Positions 51,257 through 60,409 are shown, counted from the stretch's first letter. The stretch is DNA of 64,000 bases from Chitinophaga ginsengisegetis (GCF_900168065.1 NZ_FUZZ01000003.1:620001-684000), one strand, 5' to 3'. A program made the numbers and translations. Notes: generated by a model from the letters alone, not told the origin.

Positions 51257-51968
51257 GATTTGATGGTTTATGACAACAATTTTCAACAACATGTTCACTA
51301 TGGGGCGTCATCACCGGGCTGATGTAAGGAATGCCCAGGTTCAGCCCACGGAGGATCAGCAACACACCCATGATACTGATTGCAACCGGTATCATGCTGC
51401 GCATCCGGTTACGAACCGGTATGCTGATGAGGTGACTGAAATAGCTAACACCGGCCATAGCAGGTAAAGTACCTGCACCAAAGGCAGCCATGAACAACAT
51501 GCCTTTCAGCACATCGCCGGAGGCAACTGCACCGGCAATACCGAGGTATACGAGCCCGCATGGAAGGAGTCCGTTCAGAAAGCCAATGGCATATAAAGTA
51601 TGGAAGCGCTGTTGCCGTAACAGGTTACCCAGCCGGGATTTTATTTTTGAAGTGAAAATATCCGGGAGATGCCTGTCTTTTGTTAATCTTATGCCGGTGT
51701 ATTTCAATATTACCAACACAAGCAATAAGCTGCCGATGATAATCGATAACCATTGCTGTAAACCGCCGAGGTATAACTGTCTGCCCAGCCAGCCAAAAAC
51801 TAATCCGAGAATGGCATAGGCACTGATGCGGCCGGCGTTGTATAACAGGATGCCCGCTAACTTCCGGCTACCGTTAAGATGTTGTACGGGCAGCGTTAAT
51901 GCAATAGGACCACACATTCCTATGCAGTGAAAGCTGCCCACAAACCCCAGTATAAATGAAGCGATCAT
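51240..51968 (-). CDS. TauE/SafE-like (UreH/DsbD-type) membrane protein of the cbb3 cluster
   Basis: 242 residues, about six membrane helices. Signature: FVGSFHCIGMCGPIALTLPV at the first helix with a CxxC-like MCGP motif, and FLNGLLPCGLVYLGIAG, both characteristic of the family placed next to cco genes in many Bacteroidota. The C-terminus is cysteine/histidine-rich (SEHVVENCCHKPSNHEPHQ), suggestive of copper or other metal binding. A role in metal delivery to the oxidase is inferred from context only. It starts 38 bases after fixH and overlaps hemN. Confidence 0.85.
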   Translation of the reverse strand: MIASFILGFVGSFHCIGMCGPIALTLPVQHLNGSRKLAGILLYNAGRISAYAILGLVFGWLGRQLYLGGLQQWLSIIIGSLLLVLVILKYTGIRLTKDRHLPDIFTSKIKSRLGNLLRQQRFHTLYAIGFLNGLLPCGLVYLGIAGAVASGDVLKGMLFMAAFGAGTLPAMAGVSYFSHLISIPVRNRMRSMIPVAISIMGVLLILRGLNLGIPYISPVMTPHSEHVVENCCHKPSNHEPHQ

Positions 51969-52006
51969 AATGCGTATATCTTTTGTAATTTTTTAAATAA
52001 CTATCC

Positions 52007-52444
52007 TCAATTAATATTTACCAGTTGTTCCTGGTAATATGGCTGGTCGTTCATGGTCCATGCTATCTTCACTTTATACTGTCCCCTGATGAATAGCTGC
52101 CGGCTAACCAATTGCCGCCCTGATTGGTCGGGTTGAAGCGGCATGAATATATCTTTGCCTGAATCGGAAGGCCGGTAAAAGGTTACTTTACCGGTGATTT
52201 GTTTGTTCCGCAGCTCAACTGGAACAGAGATCAGTACAGCGGTATCTTCCTGGGATACAGCAACAGGAGCAGATAATTTCCCGGCATTTTCTTTTCCATC
52301 AATTACCTGCTGGTATTTTAATTCCTCGCCGTAGTAATCAGGCGTTACCATATCAACCCTGGTACGCATGCTTTTGGTAACCAGCGTTAAAATGCCGGCG
52401 GCGAATATTACAAACACTATGATGATCTTATGTCCCCAGTTCAT
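52007..52444 (-). CDS. fixH: FixH/CcoH-like cbb3 oxidase assembly protein
   Basis: 145 residues, one N-terminal membrane helix (HKIIIVFVIFAAGILTLVTKSM), then a periplasmic beta domain. The region VDMVTPDYYGEELKYQQVIDGKENA is typical of FixH family proteins. These assist maturation of cbb3 oxidase. It lies between ccoG and the TauE-like gene in the expected order. Confidence 0.88.
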   Translation of the reverse strand: MNWGHKIIIVFVIFAAGILTLVTKSMRTRVDMVTPDYYGEELKYQQVIDGKENAGKLSAPVAVSQEDTAVLISVPVELRNKQITGKVTFYRPSDSGKDIFMPLQPDQSGRQLVSRQLFIRGQYKVKIAWTMNDQPYYQEQLVNIN

Positions 52445-52481
52445 GGTAATAATTTTTTAAGATGTGAACGCCCTGTCCTGT

Positions 52482-53867
52482 TTATTGCACCGGTCCTAAA
52501 AACGTGGTGCGTAAACGGGTAATTCTTTCGTTGTGCTCATACAGCCCGATATATAAAGTTGACTTACGCTGGTGTACAGCTGTTTTTGGCAATACAATAA
52601 AGAAAGTACCTTCTCCCTGTCCTTCGGCCTTTACATGGATCACGGCATTGCCAATCATGGATACCACGCCGCTTTCATCTTCCAGTTTCAACCCGAGTGG
52701 AATATCCCTGCCGGTTTTATTGAGGAGTTTAATACGGTACAGGTTCGACAAACTATCGGTACCTCTTTCCTGGTACAACATACCTGCTGTGCGCATAATA
52801 GTGCCGCTTACCGGTTTCCGGCTGCCCAGCATAAAGCCGATGGCAGTGAGTAGTACCACCAGTACTGAGGAGTATACTTTGAGCCGCGGCGTAAAGCGCA
52901 GCTTTTGTTTGCTGGCGATGCCGTTTTCGGAAGCATACCGGATCAGTCCTTTCGGCCGGCCGGTTTGTTCCATCATAAAATCGCAGGCATCAATACAGGC
53001 CGTGCAGTTTACACACTCCAGCTGGGTGCCGTTCCGTATATCTATCCCCGTAGGACATACCTTTACGCACTGCATGCAGTCGATACAGTCGCCATGTGCC
53101 CGGGAATCGTCTTTACGGAACTTTCCACGGGGTTCTCCCCTTTCATAATCATAAGCCACCAAAATGGAGTTCCTGTCCAGCAATACCCCCTGTAAACGGC
53201 CATACGGGCATACAATCGTGCAGATCTGCTCCCTCATAAAGGCAAATACGCCATAAAACACCCCTGAAAACACGATGATGGCAATAAAGCCGCCGGTATG
53301 TGCCGACAGGGGTTCGGTGATAATCCTGCCCAGCGCTTTGGCCCCGATGATATAGGCCAGGAATATATTGGCAATGAGAAAAGACAGTGCATAGAAGGCA
53401 AGGTGCTTGCCTGTTTTCCGGACAATTTTATTGGTGTTCCAGGGCGACTGCTGCAACATTTTTTGCGCCGCCGCATCTCCTTCTATCCAGTATTCCAGCC
53501 GGCGGAACAGCAGCTCCATAAAAATGGTTTGTGGACACATCCATCCGCAGAAAAGCCTTCCGAAGGCCATTGTAAACACTACTATAAAAAGAATGAACGC
53601 CAGCATCGCCAGTCCGAAAATGAAGAAGTCCTGCGGCCAGAAGATGGCGCCAAAAAGTATAAACTTCCCCTCCACCACATTCAGCATAAACAAGGGCCTG
53701 CCATTTATTGAAATAAACGGCAGGCTGAAAAAAACGCTAAAATACAGGAGGCTCACCCAACTCCGGATATTATACCAGCGGCCTTTTGGTTGCTTTGCAT
53801 AAATCCAGTTGCGTTTGCCTTGCCCGTCAACGGTAGCTATTGTATCTCTGAATGTGCTGTTGGTCAT
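52482..53867 (-). CDS. ccoG: Cytochrome c oxidase accessory protein CcoG
   Basis: 461 residues from the ATG at 53867; an in-frame start at 53909 would reach into ccoP. Several helices and two ferredoxin-like [4Fe-4S] motifs: DCIDCMQCVKVCPTGIDIRNG and ECVNCTACIDACD. An upstream FCGWMCPQTIF and CTIVCPYGRLQGVL are the NapH/FixG-type cysteine motifs, and C-terminal to them is an IgG-like domain. CcoG reduces Cu(II) for the copper insertion of cbb3 oxidase. Context within ccoNOQP-G-H is canonical. Confidence 0.95.
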   Translation of the reverse strand: MTNSTFRDTIATVDGQGKRNWIYAKQPKGRWYNIRSWVSLLYFSVFFSLPFISINGRPLFMLNVVEGKFILFGAIFWPQDFFIFGLAMLAFILFIVVFTMAFGRLFCGWMCPQTIFMELLFRRLEYWIEGDAAAQKMLQQSPWNTNKIVRKTGKHLAFYALSFLIANIFLAYIIGAKALGRIITEPLSAHTGGFIAIIVFSGVFYGVFAFMREQICTIVCPYGRLQGVLLDRNSILVAYDYERGEPRGKFRKDDSRAHGDCIDCMQCVKVCPTGIDIRNGTQLECVNCTACIDACDFMMEQTGRPKGLIRYASENGIASKQKLRFTPRLKVYSSVLVVLLTAIGFMLGSRKPVSGTIMRTAGMLYQERGTDSLSNLYRIKLLNKTGRDIPLGLKLEDESGVVSMIGNAVIHVKAEGQGEGTFFIVLPKTAVHQRKSTLYIGLYEHNERITRLRTTFLGPVQ

Positions 53868-53877
53868 AATGGCTGCT

Positions 53878-54945
53878 TTATTCTTTCTGTCCCTGTGGTT
53901 CTTTGGCATTCGGCGGATTAGTGCCGTGTAAGGTTTTGATATAGCAGGCTATCTGCGCCAGTTGTTTGGGCGAAAAATCTTCCTGCCAGGATTTCATTCC
54001 TTTATCTGCCACGCCGTATTTAATTGTTTTAAACACATCATTGAGTTTGCCGCCATGCAACCAGTAGTCGTCGGTAAGGTTGGGGCCTACCACACCTTGT
54101 CCCTGAGGGCCATGACAAGGCGCACAGCTGGAAACAAATATCTTTTGCCCTGCAGCTATATCAGCCGGATCGGTAAGCATGGTTACATTGTTTTCATCGA
54201 TGTTGTTGGCTGCTTTTTTCAGGTATTCCTGTTTGGCAATGGCTGCTTTTTCTTCTGCCACCGCCAGTTCTTCCAGCTGGCTGGGCGCAGAGTGGGAAAC
54301 TTCTGTACGCCAGAAATATACGATGGCAAAGCAAACGGTAAATACATATCCCCATTTCCACCAGGGAGGTGTAGGATTATTGAGTTCATGGATGCCATCA
54401 AAATCATGGCCCATGTCTTCTTCTGCTTCTGCCACTGCATCTATCGTCCGGGTTTTATTGATTTTTTCCAGCCACGACACCCTGGGTTTACCAGGCGCCA
54501 CTGCTTTCGCCGGTTTACGTTTTCTTTTGATGCCTACCAGGTAGCGCAGCAGGAATAAAAGACTGATGATTACCGCCAGCTCCAGTATAATAACGGATAT
54601 TAACAGGTAGAAAGAGGTTTGCGACAGCCTTGTAAAATAAGTGCTGGCAGTAGTGGTAGCCTCTTGTGCAAAAGCGCTGTTGCTCATGAGTGTCAGCATA
54701 ACAATACCACCAACCAGTAAAGCTTTACCGGCATCTTTCTTCATCTTCTCCCTGAAAATATCCATAGCGCCCAGTACTGCATTGGCCAGGATGCCGATGG
54801 CCAGTAATAATCCTCCTGCTACTACCAGTAATACCAGGGCTACCGGGTCAGATAATTCCGAAGGCGCCTTTGCTCCACCATCCGCAAAGGCGGGGATACT
54901 GCATAATAAACTGCCGGCAAGTAGTTGTATAAACTGCTTATTCAT
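53878..54945 (-). CDS. ccoP: cbb3 oxidase subunit III, CcoP (single-haem form)
   Basis: 355 residues from the ATG at 54945. A signal-like N-terminus and three hydrophobic segments precede the FixP N-terminal motif (FDGIHELNNPTPPWWKWGYVF). Only one haem c site is seen, CAPCH with a distal Met region (KGMKSW) in the C-terminal cytochrome domain; proteobacterial CcoP has two. The N-terminal ~150 residues are an extension (VALVLLVVAGGLLLAIGIL, LLISVIILELAVIISLLFLL). It transfers electrons to CcoO. Part of the ccoNOQP operon, 10 bases after ccoQ. Confidence 0.93.
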   Translation of the reverse strand: MNKQFIQLLAGSLLCSIPAFADGGAKAPSELSDPVALVLLVVAGGLLLAIGILANAVLGAMDIFREKMKKDAGKALLVGGIVMLTLMSNSAFAQEATTTASTYFTRLSQTSFYLLISVIILELAVIISLLFLLRYLVGIKRKRKPAKAVAPGKPRVSWLEKINKTRTIDAVAEAEEDMGHDFDGIHELNNPTPPWWKWGYVFTVCFAIVYFWRTEVSHSAPSQLEELAVAEEKAAIAKQEYLKKAANNIDENNVTMLTDPADIAAGQKIFVSSCAPCHGPQGQGVVGPNLTDDYWLHGGKLNDVFKTIKYGVADKGMKSWQEDFSPKQLAQIACYIKTLHGTNPPNAKEPQGQKE

Positions 54946-54955
54946 TGTTTTTCTT

Positions 54956-55135
54956 TTATTGGGCATTTGTGTCGTCATTATCTAAAGGAATACGGCTGAT
55001 ATGATCCACCATTTTCTTATCGGCTTTAAAAGCCCATAGTGAGGCCACCACAAAAAAAGTGGTAAACAACAGCAGCGATGCCATCGGGTAAATACTGATG
55101 CCGGCTATAGATCCCAGGTAATTAATGAACTTCAT
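54956..55135 (-). CDS. ccoQ: Small cbb3 oxidase subunit IV, CcoQ-like
   Basis: 59 residues (MKFINYLGSIAGISIYPM start), one transmembrane helix (ASLLLFTTFFVVASLWAF), then a charged tail KADKKMVDHISRIPLDND. Position between ccoNO and ccoP and the single helix with a short cytosolic end fit CcoQ/FixQ, which stabilises the complex. It begins 11 bases after the ccoNO stop. Sequence conservation of this subunit is low, so the call rests partly on context. Confidence 0.8.
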   Translation of the reverse strand: MKFINYLGSIAGISIYPMASLLLFTTFFVVASLWAFKADKKMVDHISRIPLDNDDTNAQ

Positions 55136-55146
55136 GAGATTGCGTT

Positions 55147-57291
55147 TTAAAATTCAGCGTTATCGGCTACCGGTGCAGATTTGGGAGCGGATTTAATATC
55201 TTTTCCCATCCTTTGCAGGTAGGCTATTAATGCAATAATTTCACGGTCTGCTTTGATGGGCAGCTTATCCTTTTGCAGGGATGCTGCAATGCCCTGTGCC
55301 TGTTTCTCCATGTCGGCAATGGCCTGTTGTTCGTAACCTGCCGCATAGGGTACACCCAGCTTCCGCATTACATTGATCATGGCCGGCGTTTTACCTTTAT
55401 CCACTCTTTCTTCGAACAGCCATGGATAGGCAGGCATAATAGAACCCGGCGTCATGGAGGTAGGATCCAGCATGTGATTAAAGTGCCAGGAGTCCGGATA
55501 CTTGCCACCGATGCGGGCCAGATCCGGACCGGTACGTTTGGATCCCCACTGAAACGGATGATCGTATACAAATTCCCCGGCTTTAGAGTATTCGCCATAG
55601 CGGGCGACTTCATCCCGGAAAGGACGGATCATTTGTGAGTGACAGTTATAGCAACCTTCTCTCAGGTAAATATCACGTCCGTGCAGTTCCAGCGGAGTAT
55701 ATGGCTTTACACTGCTGATAGTAGGAATATTACTGCGGATCAGGAAGGTAGGCATCATTTCCAGCAGGCCGCCAATGGCTACCACAACCAGGCTGAATAC
55801 CACCAGTTGTATAGGACGGCGTTCTATCCAATTATGCCAGTGTGCTTTACCGTGTGTAACAATTTCTTTTGGTAACGCAGGCGCTTCCGCTGCTTCGTTG
55901 GGAATAAACACCCCCTTGCGGATTGTTTTGGTAAGGTTAACAATCATCAGTACCAGGCCGCTGATGTATAACATACCGCCCACTGCACGCAGCGCATACA
56001 TAGGAACGATAGTGGTAACTGTTTCCATGAACTGGTACTTCAGTTGTCCTTCTTCCGTAAACTGTTTCCACATCATGCTCTGCGTAAAGGCCGCCCAGTA
56101 AAGAGGAATTACATAAAAGATAATGCCCAGTGTGCCGATCCAGAAGTGGGTATTCGCCCATTTGCGGGAAAAAAGTTGGGTGCCAAAAATGCGTGGGATC
56201 ATCCAGTAAAGGATGCCGAAAGTAAGGAAGCCGTTCCAGCCCAGCGCTCCTACGTGAACGTGCGCAATGGTCCAGTCGGTATAGTGGCTGATGGCATTTA
56301 CATTTTTCAGTGACAGCATCGGTCCTTCAAAAGTGGCCATGCCATAACAGGTCAGCGCTACCACAAAAAATTTAAGGATCGCATCTTCCCTTACCCGGTC
56401 CCAGGCGCCGCGCAGGGTAAGCAGGCCGTTGAGCATACCTCCCCAGGAAGGAGCAATAAGCATAATACTGAATGCTGTTCCCAGCGATTGCGCCCATTCA
56501 GGCAAAGCGGTGTACAGCAGGTGATGCGGGCCGGCCCAGATATAAATAAATATCAGCGACCAGAAATGGATAATGGACCAGCGATAGGAATACACCGGTC
56601 TGTTGGCGGCTTTAGGTACAAAATAGTACATCAGTCCCAGGTAAGGCGTAGTGAGAAAAAACGCTACCGCATTATGTCCATACCACCACTGTACCAGCGC
56701 ATCCTGTACGCCCGCATACCAACTGTAACTTTTGAACAGGGATAAAGGGAATTCAAAAGAGTTAATAATATGTAACATGGCAATGGCTACCCAGGTGCCA
56801 ATGTAGAACCAGATGGCTACGTATAAATGTGATTCGCGCCTGCGGAGGATAGTGCCCAGCATATTGGCGCCAAACACTACCCAGATGAGGGTAATGGCAA
56901 TATCAAACGGCCATTCCAGCTCTGCATATTCTTTACCGGTGGAGTAGCCCAGGAAGAGGGTGAGAGCGCCTCCGGCGATGATAGCCTGCCAGCCCCAGAA
57001 ATGTATTTTACTCAGCAGATCGCTGAACATACGGGCTTTACAAAGCCGTTGCAGGGAATAATATACCCCCATGAAAATACCATTGCCCACAAATGCAAAA
57101 ATAACGGCGTTAGTATGTACGGGTCTTAACCGGCCAAAGGTAATAGGGGCAAATCCAGCGTTAAGGCCGGGGATCACCAGTTCCAGCGCTGCCCATAACC
57201 CGGCCAGCATGCCTATCAGCCCCCAGAACACACAAGCGTAGGCAAACCATTTCACCGTGCGGTTGTCGTAATAAAATTTTTCGAGTGACAT
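55147..57291 (-). CDS. ccoN: Fused cbb3 cytochrome c oxidase subunits I and II (CcoN-CcoO)
   Basis: 714 residues: residues 1-~470 are CcoN (haem-copper subunit; histidines in FGRLRPVHTNAVIFAF, QWWYGHNAVAFFLTTPYLG, IYIWAGPHHLLYTALP and DWTIAHVHVGALGWNG), a linker of ~50 residues, then CcoO (~510-714) with a haem c site GCYNCHSQMIRPF. The fusion of N and O is known in Bacteroidota. The enzyme is the high-affinity proton-pumping terminal oxidase. It is in the operon cupin-ccoS-ccoNO-ccoQ-ccoP-ccoG-fixH-TauE-hemN. Confidence 0.97.
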   Translation of the reverse strand: MSLEKFYYDNRTVKWFAYACVFWGLIGMLAGLWAALELVIPGLNAGFAPITFGRLRPVHTNAVIFAFVGNGIFMGVYYSLQRLCKARMFSDLLSKIHFWGWQAIIAGGALTLFLGYSTGKEYAELEWPFDIAITLIWVVFGANMLGTILRRRESHLYVAIWFYIGTWVAIAMLHIINSFEFPLSLFKSYSWYAGVQDALVQWWYGHNAVAFFLTTPYLGLMYYFVPKAANRPVYSYRWSIIHFWSLIFIYIWAGPHHLLYTALPEWAQSLGTAFSIMLIAPSWGGMLNGLLTLRGAWDRVREDAILKFFVVALTCYGMATFEGPMLSLKNVNAISHYTDWTIAHVHVGALGWNGFLTFGILYWMIPRIFGTQLFSRKWANTHFWIGTLGIIFYVIPLYWAAFTQSMMWKQFTEEGQLKYQFMETVTTIVPMYALRAVGGMLYISGLVLMIVNLTKTIRKGVFIPNEAAEAPALPKEIVTHGKAHWHNWIERRPIQLVVFSLVVVAIGGLLEMMPTFLIRSNIPTISSVKPYTPLELHGRDIYLREGCYNCHSQMIRPFRDEVARYGEYSKAGEFVYDHPFQWGSKRTGPDLARIGGKYPDSWHFNHMLDPTSMTPGSIMPAYPWLFEERVDKGKTPAMINVMRKLGVPYAAGYEQQAIADMEKQAQGIAASLQKDKLPIKADREIIALIAYLQRMGKDIKSAPKSAPVADNAEF

Positions 57292-57321
57292 AGTGGTATT
57301 TAAAGGTGTTGATAAATGCGT

Positions 57322-57480
57322 TTATTCGTTAACGTTATCCCGTTTATCTTCAAAGAGGATGCGGTGTGCCGGTGAAAAATCATCTTCAAACTGCCCGTTT
57401 TTTACAGACCAGATAAAGGCGGCGAGGAAGCCTATGGCTACTAGCAAACTAACACCGAGTAAAATGATGATAACGCTCAT
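57322..57480 (-). CDS. ccoS: cbb3 oxidase maturation protein CcoS
   Basis: 52 residues (MSVIIILLGVSLLVAIGFLA, FIWSVKNGQFEDDFSPAHRI), typical length and sequence for CcoS: one membrane helix followed by the conserved W-x-V-x-x-G-Q-F-x-D motif. CcoS is needed to insert haem and copper cofactors into CcoN. It starts seven bases after the cupin stop and ends 30 bases before ccoNO. Confidence 0.9.
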   Translation of the reverse strand: MSVIIILLGVSLLVAIGFLAAFIWSVKNGQFEDDFSPAHRILFEDKRDNVNE

Positions 57481-57486
57481 GGCTAT

Positions 57487-57819
57487 TTATTTTATGAGAA
57501 TAAACCGGGCTGTTTCCAATGCCTGCAACGCATGTATTTCGTTGGCGCCAAAGGAAAAAACGTCACCGGATTCAAGGATGGTAACTTCGTCGTTCAGCAT
57601 AAATGCAATTCTCCCTTCCAGTATCAGGATCATGGCCTGGGCCGGCGATGTATGCGGCGGAATCTGGTGTCCCTGCTGCATAATGAGCAGGGTGGCGTCA
57701 AAGCGTTTGGTTTTCAGTATAGCACAACTCTTCACTTTTTCATTTCCCGCTACCTGCATTACGTTCATTCCTTTCATGGATGGTGTATTGTGATGTAATA
57801 CATACTTCCTTTCCGGCAT
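57487..57819 (-). CDS. Cupin domain protein
   Basis: 110 residues. A small beta-barrel cupin: IMQQGHQIPPHTSPAQAMILILEGRIAF is motif 1 (with the H-x-H-type pattern replaced by HQIPPHTS) and ILESGDVFSFGANEIHALQAL is motif 2. It may bind a metal through its His and Glu residues. It is first in the cbb3 operon promoted at 57931, and ccoS begins seven bases later, so some role in the oxidase response is likely. No catalytic role can be named. Confidence 0.82.
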   Translation of the reverse strand: MPERKYVLHHNTPSMKGMNVMQVAGNEKVKSCAILKTKRFDATLLIMQQGHQIPPHTSPAQAMILILEGRIAFMLNDEVTILESGDVFSFGANEIHALQALETARFILIK

Positions 57820-57831
57820 GCCTCACCCGTT

Positions 57832-57868
57832 GCGTGTAAACAGCCTTTTTCAGTGGCTGTTTACACGC
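57832..57868. other. 14-bp hairpin in the leader of the cupin-cco operon
   Basis: GCGTGTAAACAGCC (57832-57845) and GGCTGTTTACACGC (57855-57868) pair perfectly around a 9-base loop, 12 bases before the cupin start. No T run follows in the minus direction, so it is probably not a terminator. A 5' stabilising stem, an attenuator or a site for a trans-acting factor would all fit. Confidence 0.6.
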
Positions 57869-57930
57869 CCATTTCATTCGGGCTCATTTGAGGTTTTGCT
57901 TAGATTTACTGTGTATGTTTCGTGTGATAG

Positions 57931-57938
57931 CAAAGGTA
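57931..57938 (-). promoter_or_regulatory. -7 promoter element of the cupin-ccoSNOQPGH operon
   Basis: On the minus strand this reads TACCTTTG. No TTG element is seen at the usual distance, which fits activator dependence. The predicted leader is about 105 bases and carries the hairpin at 57832-57868. Confidence 0.6.
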
Positions 57939-57960
57939 ACAGTAGCTTACCTTTACTACT

Positions 57961-57974
57961 ATGACTTTACTCAA
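57961..57974 (-). promoter_or_regulatory. Fnr-like box at the cupin-cco promoter
   Basis: On the minus strand TTGA-GTAAAG-TCAT matches the Fnr consensus TTGA-N6-TCAA except the last base. It ends 22 bases upstream of the -7 element, exactly like the box at 61014-61027, and overlaps the ccoI stop codon. Confidence 0.6.
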
Positions 57975-60409
57975 TCAGGAATATGACTTTTATCAGTCAT
58001 TTGCTGCAATGCTTTGCTGTAAAGCCTTTTGCCCTGCCATTCACTGCAACTGAAAGTGATGAGGATAATGCTGATAGAGCTGGCCGGCATCAGTATGGCC
58101 GCTACCAGCGGCGATAAAATTCCCTGCACTGCAAAGTATAAGCCGGTAATATTATACAGCAGCGATAATATAAAACTGATGAGGATAATACGTTTGTTAG
58201 CTTTACACAACCGGATAAAAGAGAACAGCAATGGCAGCTGATCCGCATGCAGTATGCCATCGCTGGCAGGCGTAAAATTGTTACTGTCTTCTGTCAGTGA
58301 AATCCCGATATCACTTTGTTTCAGTGCACCGGCGTCATTTAACCCATCACCTATCATCATTACCTTTTTTCCTTTTTTTTGCAGGGAGATGATATAAGCG
58401 AGTTTATCTGCCGGTTGTTGCTCAAAAAGAAGCGTGGCATTGTTGCCCATCAGCTGACCTAATTGCGTGATAGTATGATTATTATCTCCTGAAAGTACAG
58501 ATAAGGGATAAACAGATTGCAATTGTTGCATCAACTGCCGTAAGCCGCTCCGGTAGCTGTTGCGGATTGTGAATAACCCGCAGAGCTTTTCGTTGATGGA
58601 TACATACACGATGCTGCCCTCCTGCTCATTTTTACGATGCGCGCCGGTAAACGCTGCATTGCCCAGGCGGATAAAGAATCCATCTACCCATCCGCATACG
58701 CCTTTACCCGTAAAATGTTGGAAGTCGTGTATATGCCGCGACACCGGATCGCCGCAATACTGAACAATTGCCCTGCTTAAAGGATGAGTGGATTGTGCGG
58801 CCAGCGTGGCTATCATTACTTCCTGCCCCGGAGTAAGTACATCGCCGTAATAAATAACGGAGCTGCCTGTTTTACCGGTAAGGGTACCGGTTTTATCGAA
58901 TACAATATGTGTGGCGTTAGCCATGTTTTCAATGGCCTGTGCATTACGCAGGTAAAACCGGTGCCGGCTGAGGATCCTTAAAATATGTCCATTGGTAAAG
59001 GAAGAGGCCAGCAGCAATGCACAGGGGCAGGCAATGATCAGGATGGCCGTAACGGCAGGCCATATACGCGCCGGTTCATGTACCCACCAGTAAGTTGCAG
59101 TAACCGCTGCAATAAACAGCACTGCCCACGTAAAATAACGGCTCAGCAGGTGAACAAAAGACACCTGCTTTTCTTCTTTATTCCTTAGTTCATCACGGTT
59201 CCATAAACTGGTGAGGTAACTCTGTGCTACTTCTTTAATGGTCAATATTTCCAGGTTGCCGTCGAGCTGCCTGCCGCCGGCATAAATAATTTCTCCGATC
59301 GATTTGCTGACGGGCGCCGACTCCCCGGTTACGAAGCTGTAATCTATCAGTGCTTTTCCTCTCACAATAATACCATCTGCCGGTACCAGTTCATTGTTAT
59401 GAATACGGATGGTATCGCCGGTTTTCAGCTCAGGAAGCGTGGTCGGAATTTCCTTATCTTCTTTTATAACGCTCACGGCTATGGGAAAGTAAGCGGTATA
59501 GTCGCGGTCAAACGAAAGCCCCTGGTAAGTTTTGTCCTGTAATACCCTTCCTATCAGCATAAAAAATACGATGCCTGTCATGGAATCAAAATATCCCGGC
59601 TGACCATTGATCACTTCTGCAAAGCTGCGTATAAAAGTAACGAAGATGGCGAGCACAATAGGCACGTCTATATTGAGGAACCCATGTTTTAACCCGCTCC
59701 AGGCCGACTTATAAAACGCCTGTGCGCTGTAAAGTAATACCGGCAGGGCGAGTACCAGGTTCATATACCGGAACAGGCGGTTAAATGTTTCATCAAGACC
59801 GCCCGCACTGGCAAAGTAATCGGGGAAACTCAACAGCATGATATTACCGAAACAAAATCCGGCTACACCGAGTTGGTACACCAGCTGCCTGTTAACAGCG
59901 GGCTTTTTGCGCTGCAGGTCCTGCAGGCTGATGTATGGCTCATAACCGATGGCGGTTAATATTTCTGCAACCCTTCTTAAAGAAGTCCCGGTATGTGAAT
60001 AGATGATCAGTACCTCTTTCTTGCTAAAATTAACAGTTACCCGCTGTACCCCTTTCTCCAGCCGGTGCAGGTTTTCCAGCAGCCACAAACAGGAGCTGCA
60101 GTGAATTTGCGGGATATAGAAGGAAACATGTGTTTGGGTATCATCCCTGAAAAGATAGAGTTGCTGCGCAATTTTTTCGTCGTCCAGGAAGGCAAATTTA
60201 TCGCTTCGCACCGCTACCCGCTGACTGATACCGGGTTTGCTGTTAAGGTCGTAATATTCACAGAGGTCGTACTGGTTCAGTATTTCATATACGGTTTTAC
60301 ATCCCGTACAGCAGAATACTTTATCGGATAGTGTGATATCGTTGTCAGTACAGTTTTCCCCGCAGTGATAGCAGGTAGTGTTGGTATTGGTTTGCGAAGA
60401 AACGGCCAT
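57971..60409 (-). CDS. ccoI: Copper-translocating P-type ATPase, CcoI/FixI type
   Basis: 812 residues. N-terminal Cys-rich motifs (CYHCGENC and FCCTGCKTVYEIL) and a heavy-metal-associated domain (HCSSCLWLLENL). Transmembrane helices flank the CPC metal site (CPCALLLAS). Catalytic parts: DKTGTLTGK, TGESAPV, and GDGLNDAGALKQSD. FixI/CcoI exports copper through the inner membrane for the cbb3 CuB site. It overlaps the upstream RIC-like gene by one base (TGATG), forming a two-gene unit upstream of the cupin-cco promoter. Confidence 0.96.
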   Translation of the reverse strand: MAVSSQTNTNTTCYHCGENCTDNDITLSDKVFCCTGCKTVYEILNQYDLCEYYDLNSKPGISQRVAVRSDKFAFLDDEKIAQQLYLFRDDTQTHVSFYIPQIHCSSCLWLLENLHRLEKGVQRVTVNFSKKEVLIIYSHTGTSLRRVAEILTAIGYEPYISLQDLQRKKPAVNRQLVYQLGVAGFCFGNIMLLSFPDYFASAGGLDETFNRLFRYMNLVLALPVLLYSAQAFYKSAWSGLKHGFLNIDVPIVLAIFVTFIRSFAEVINGQPGYFDSMTGIVFFMLIGRVLQDKTYQGLSFDRDYTAYFPIAVSVIKEDKEIPTTLPELKTGDTIRIHNNELVPADGIIVRGKALIDYSFVTGESAPVSKSIGEIIYAGGRQLDGNLEILTIKEVAQSYLTSLWNRDELRNKEEKQVSFVHLLSRYFTWAVLFIAAVTATYWWVHEPARIWPAVTAILIIACPCALLLASSFTNGHILRILSRHRFYLRNAQAIENMANATHIVFDKTGTLTGKTGSSVIYYGDVLTPGQEVMIATLAAQSTHPLSRAIVQYCGDPVSRHIHDFQHFTGKGVCGWVDGFFIRLGNAAFTGAHRKNEQEGSIVYVSINEKLCGLFTIRNSYRSGLRQLMQQLQSVYPLSVLSGDNNHTITQLGQLMGNNATLLFEQQPADKLAYIISLQKKGKKVMMIGDGLNDAGALKQSDIGISLTEDSNNFTPASDGILHADQLPLLFSFIRLCKANKRIILISFILSLLYNITGLYFAVQGILSPLVAAILMPASSISIILITFSCSEWQGKRLYSKALQQMTDKSHIPD

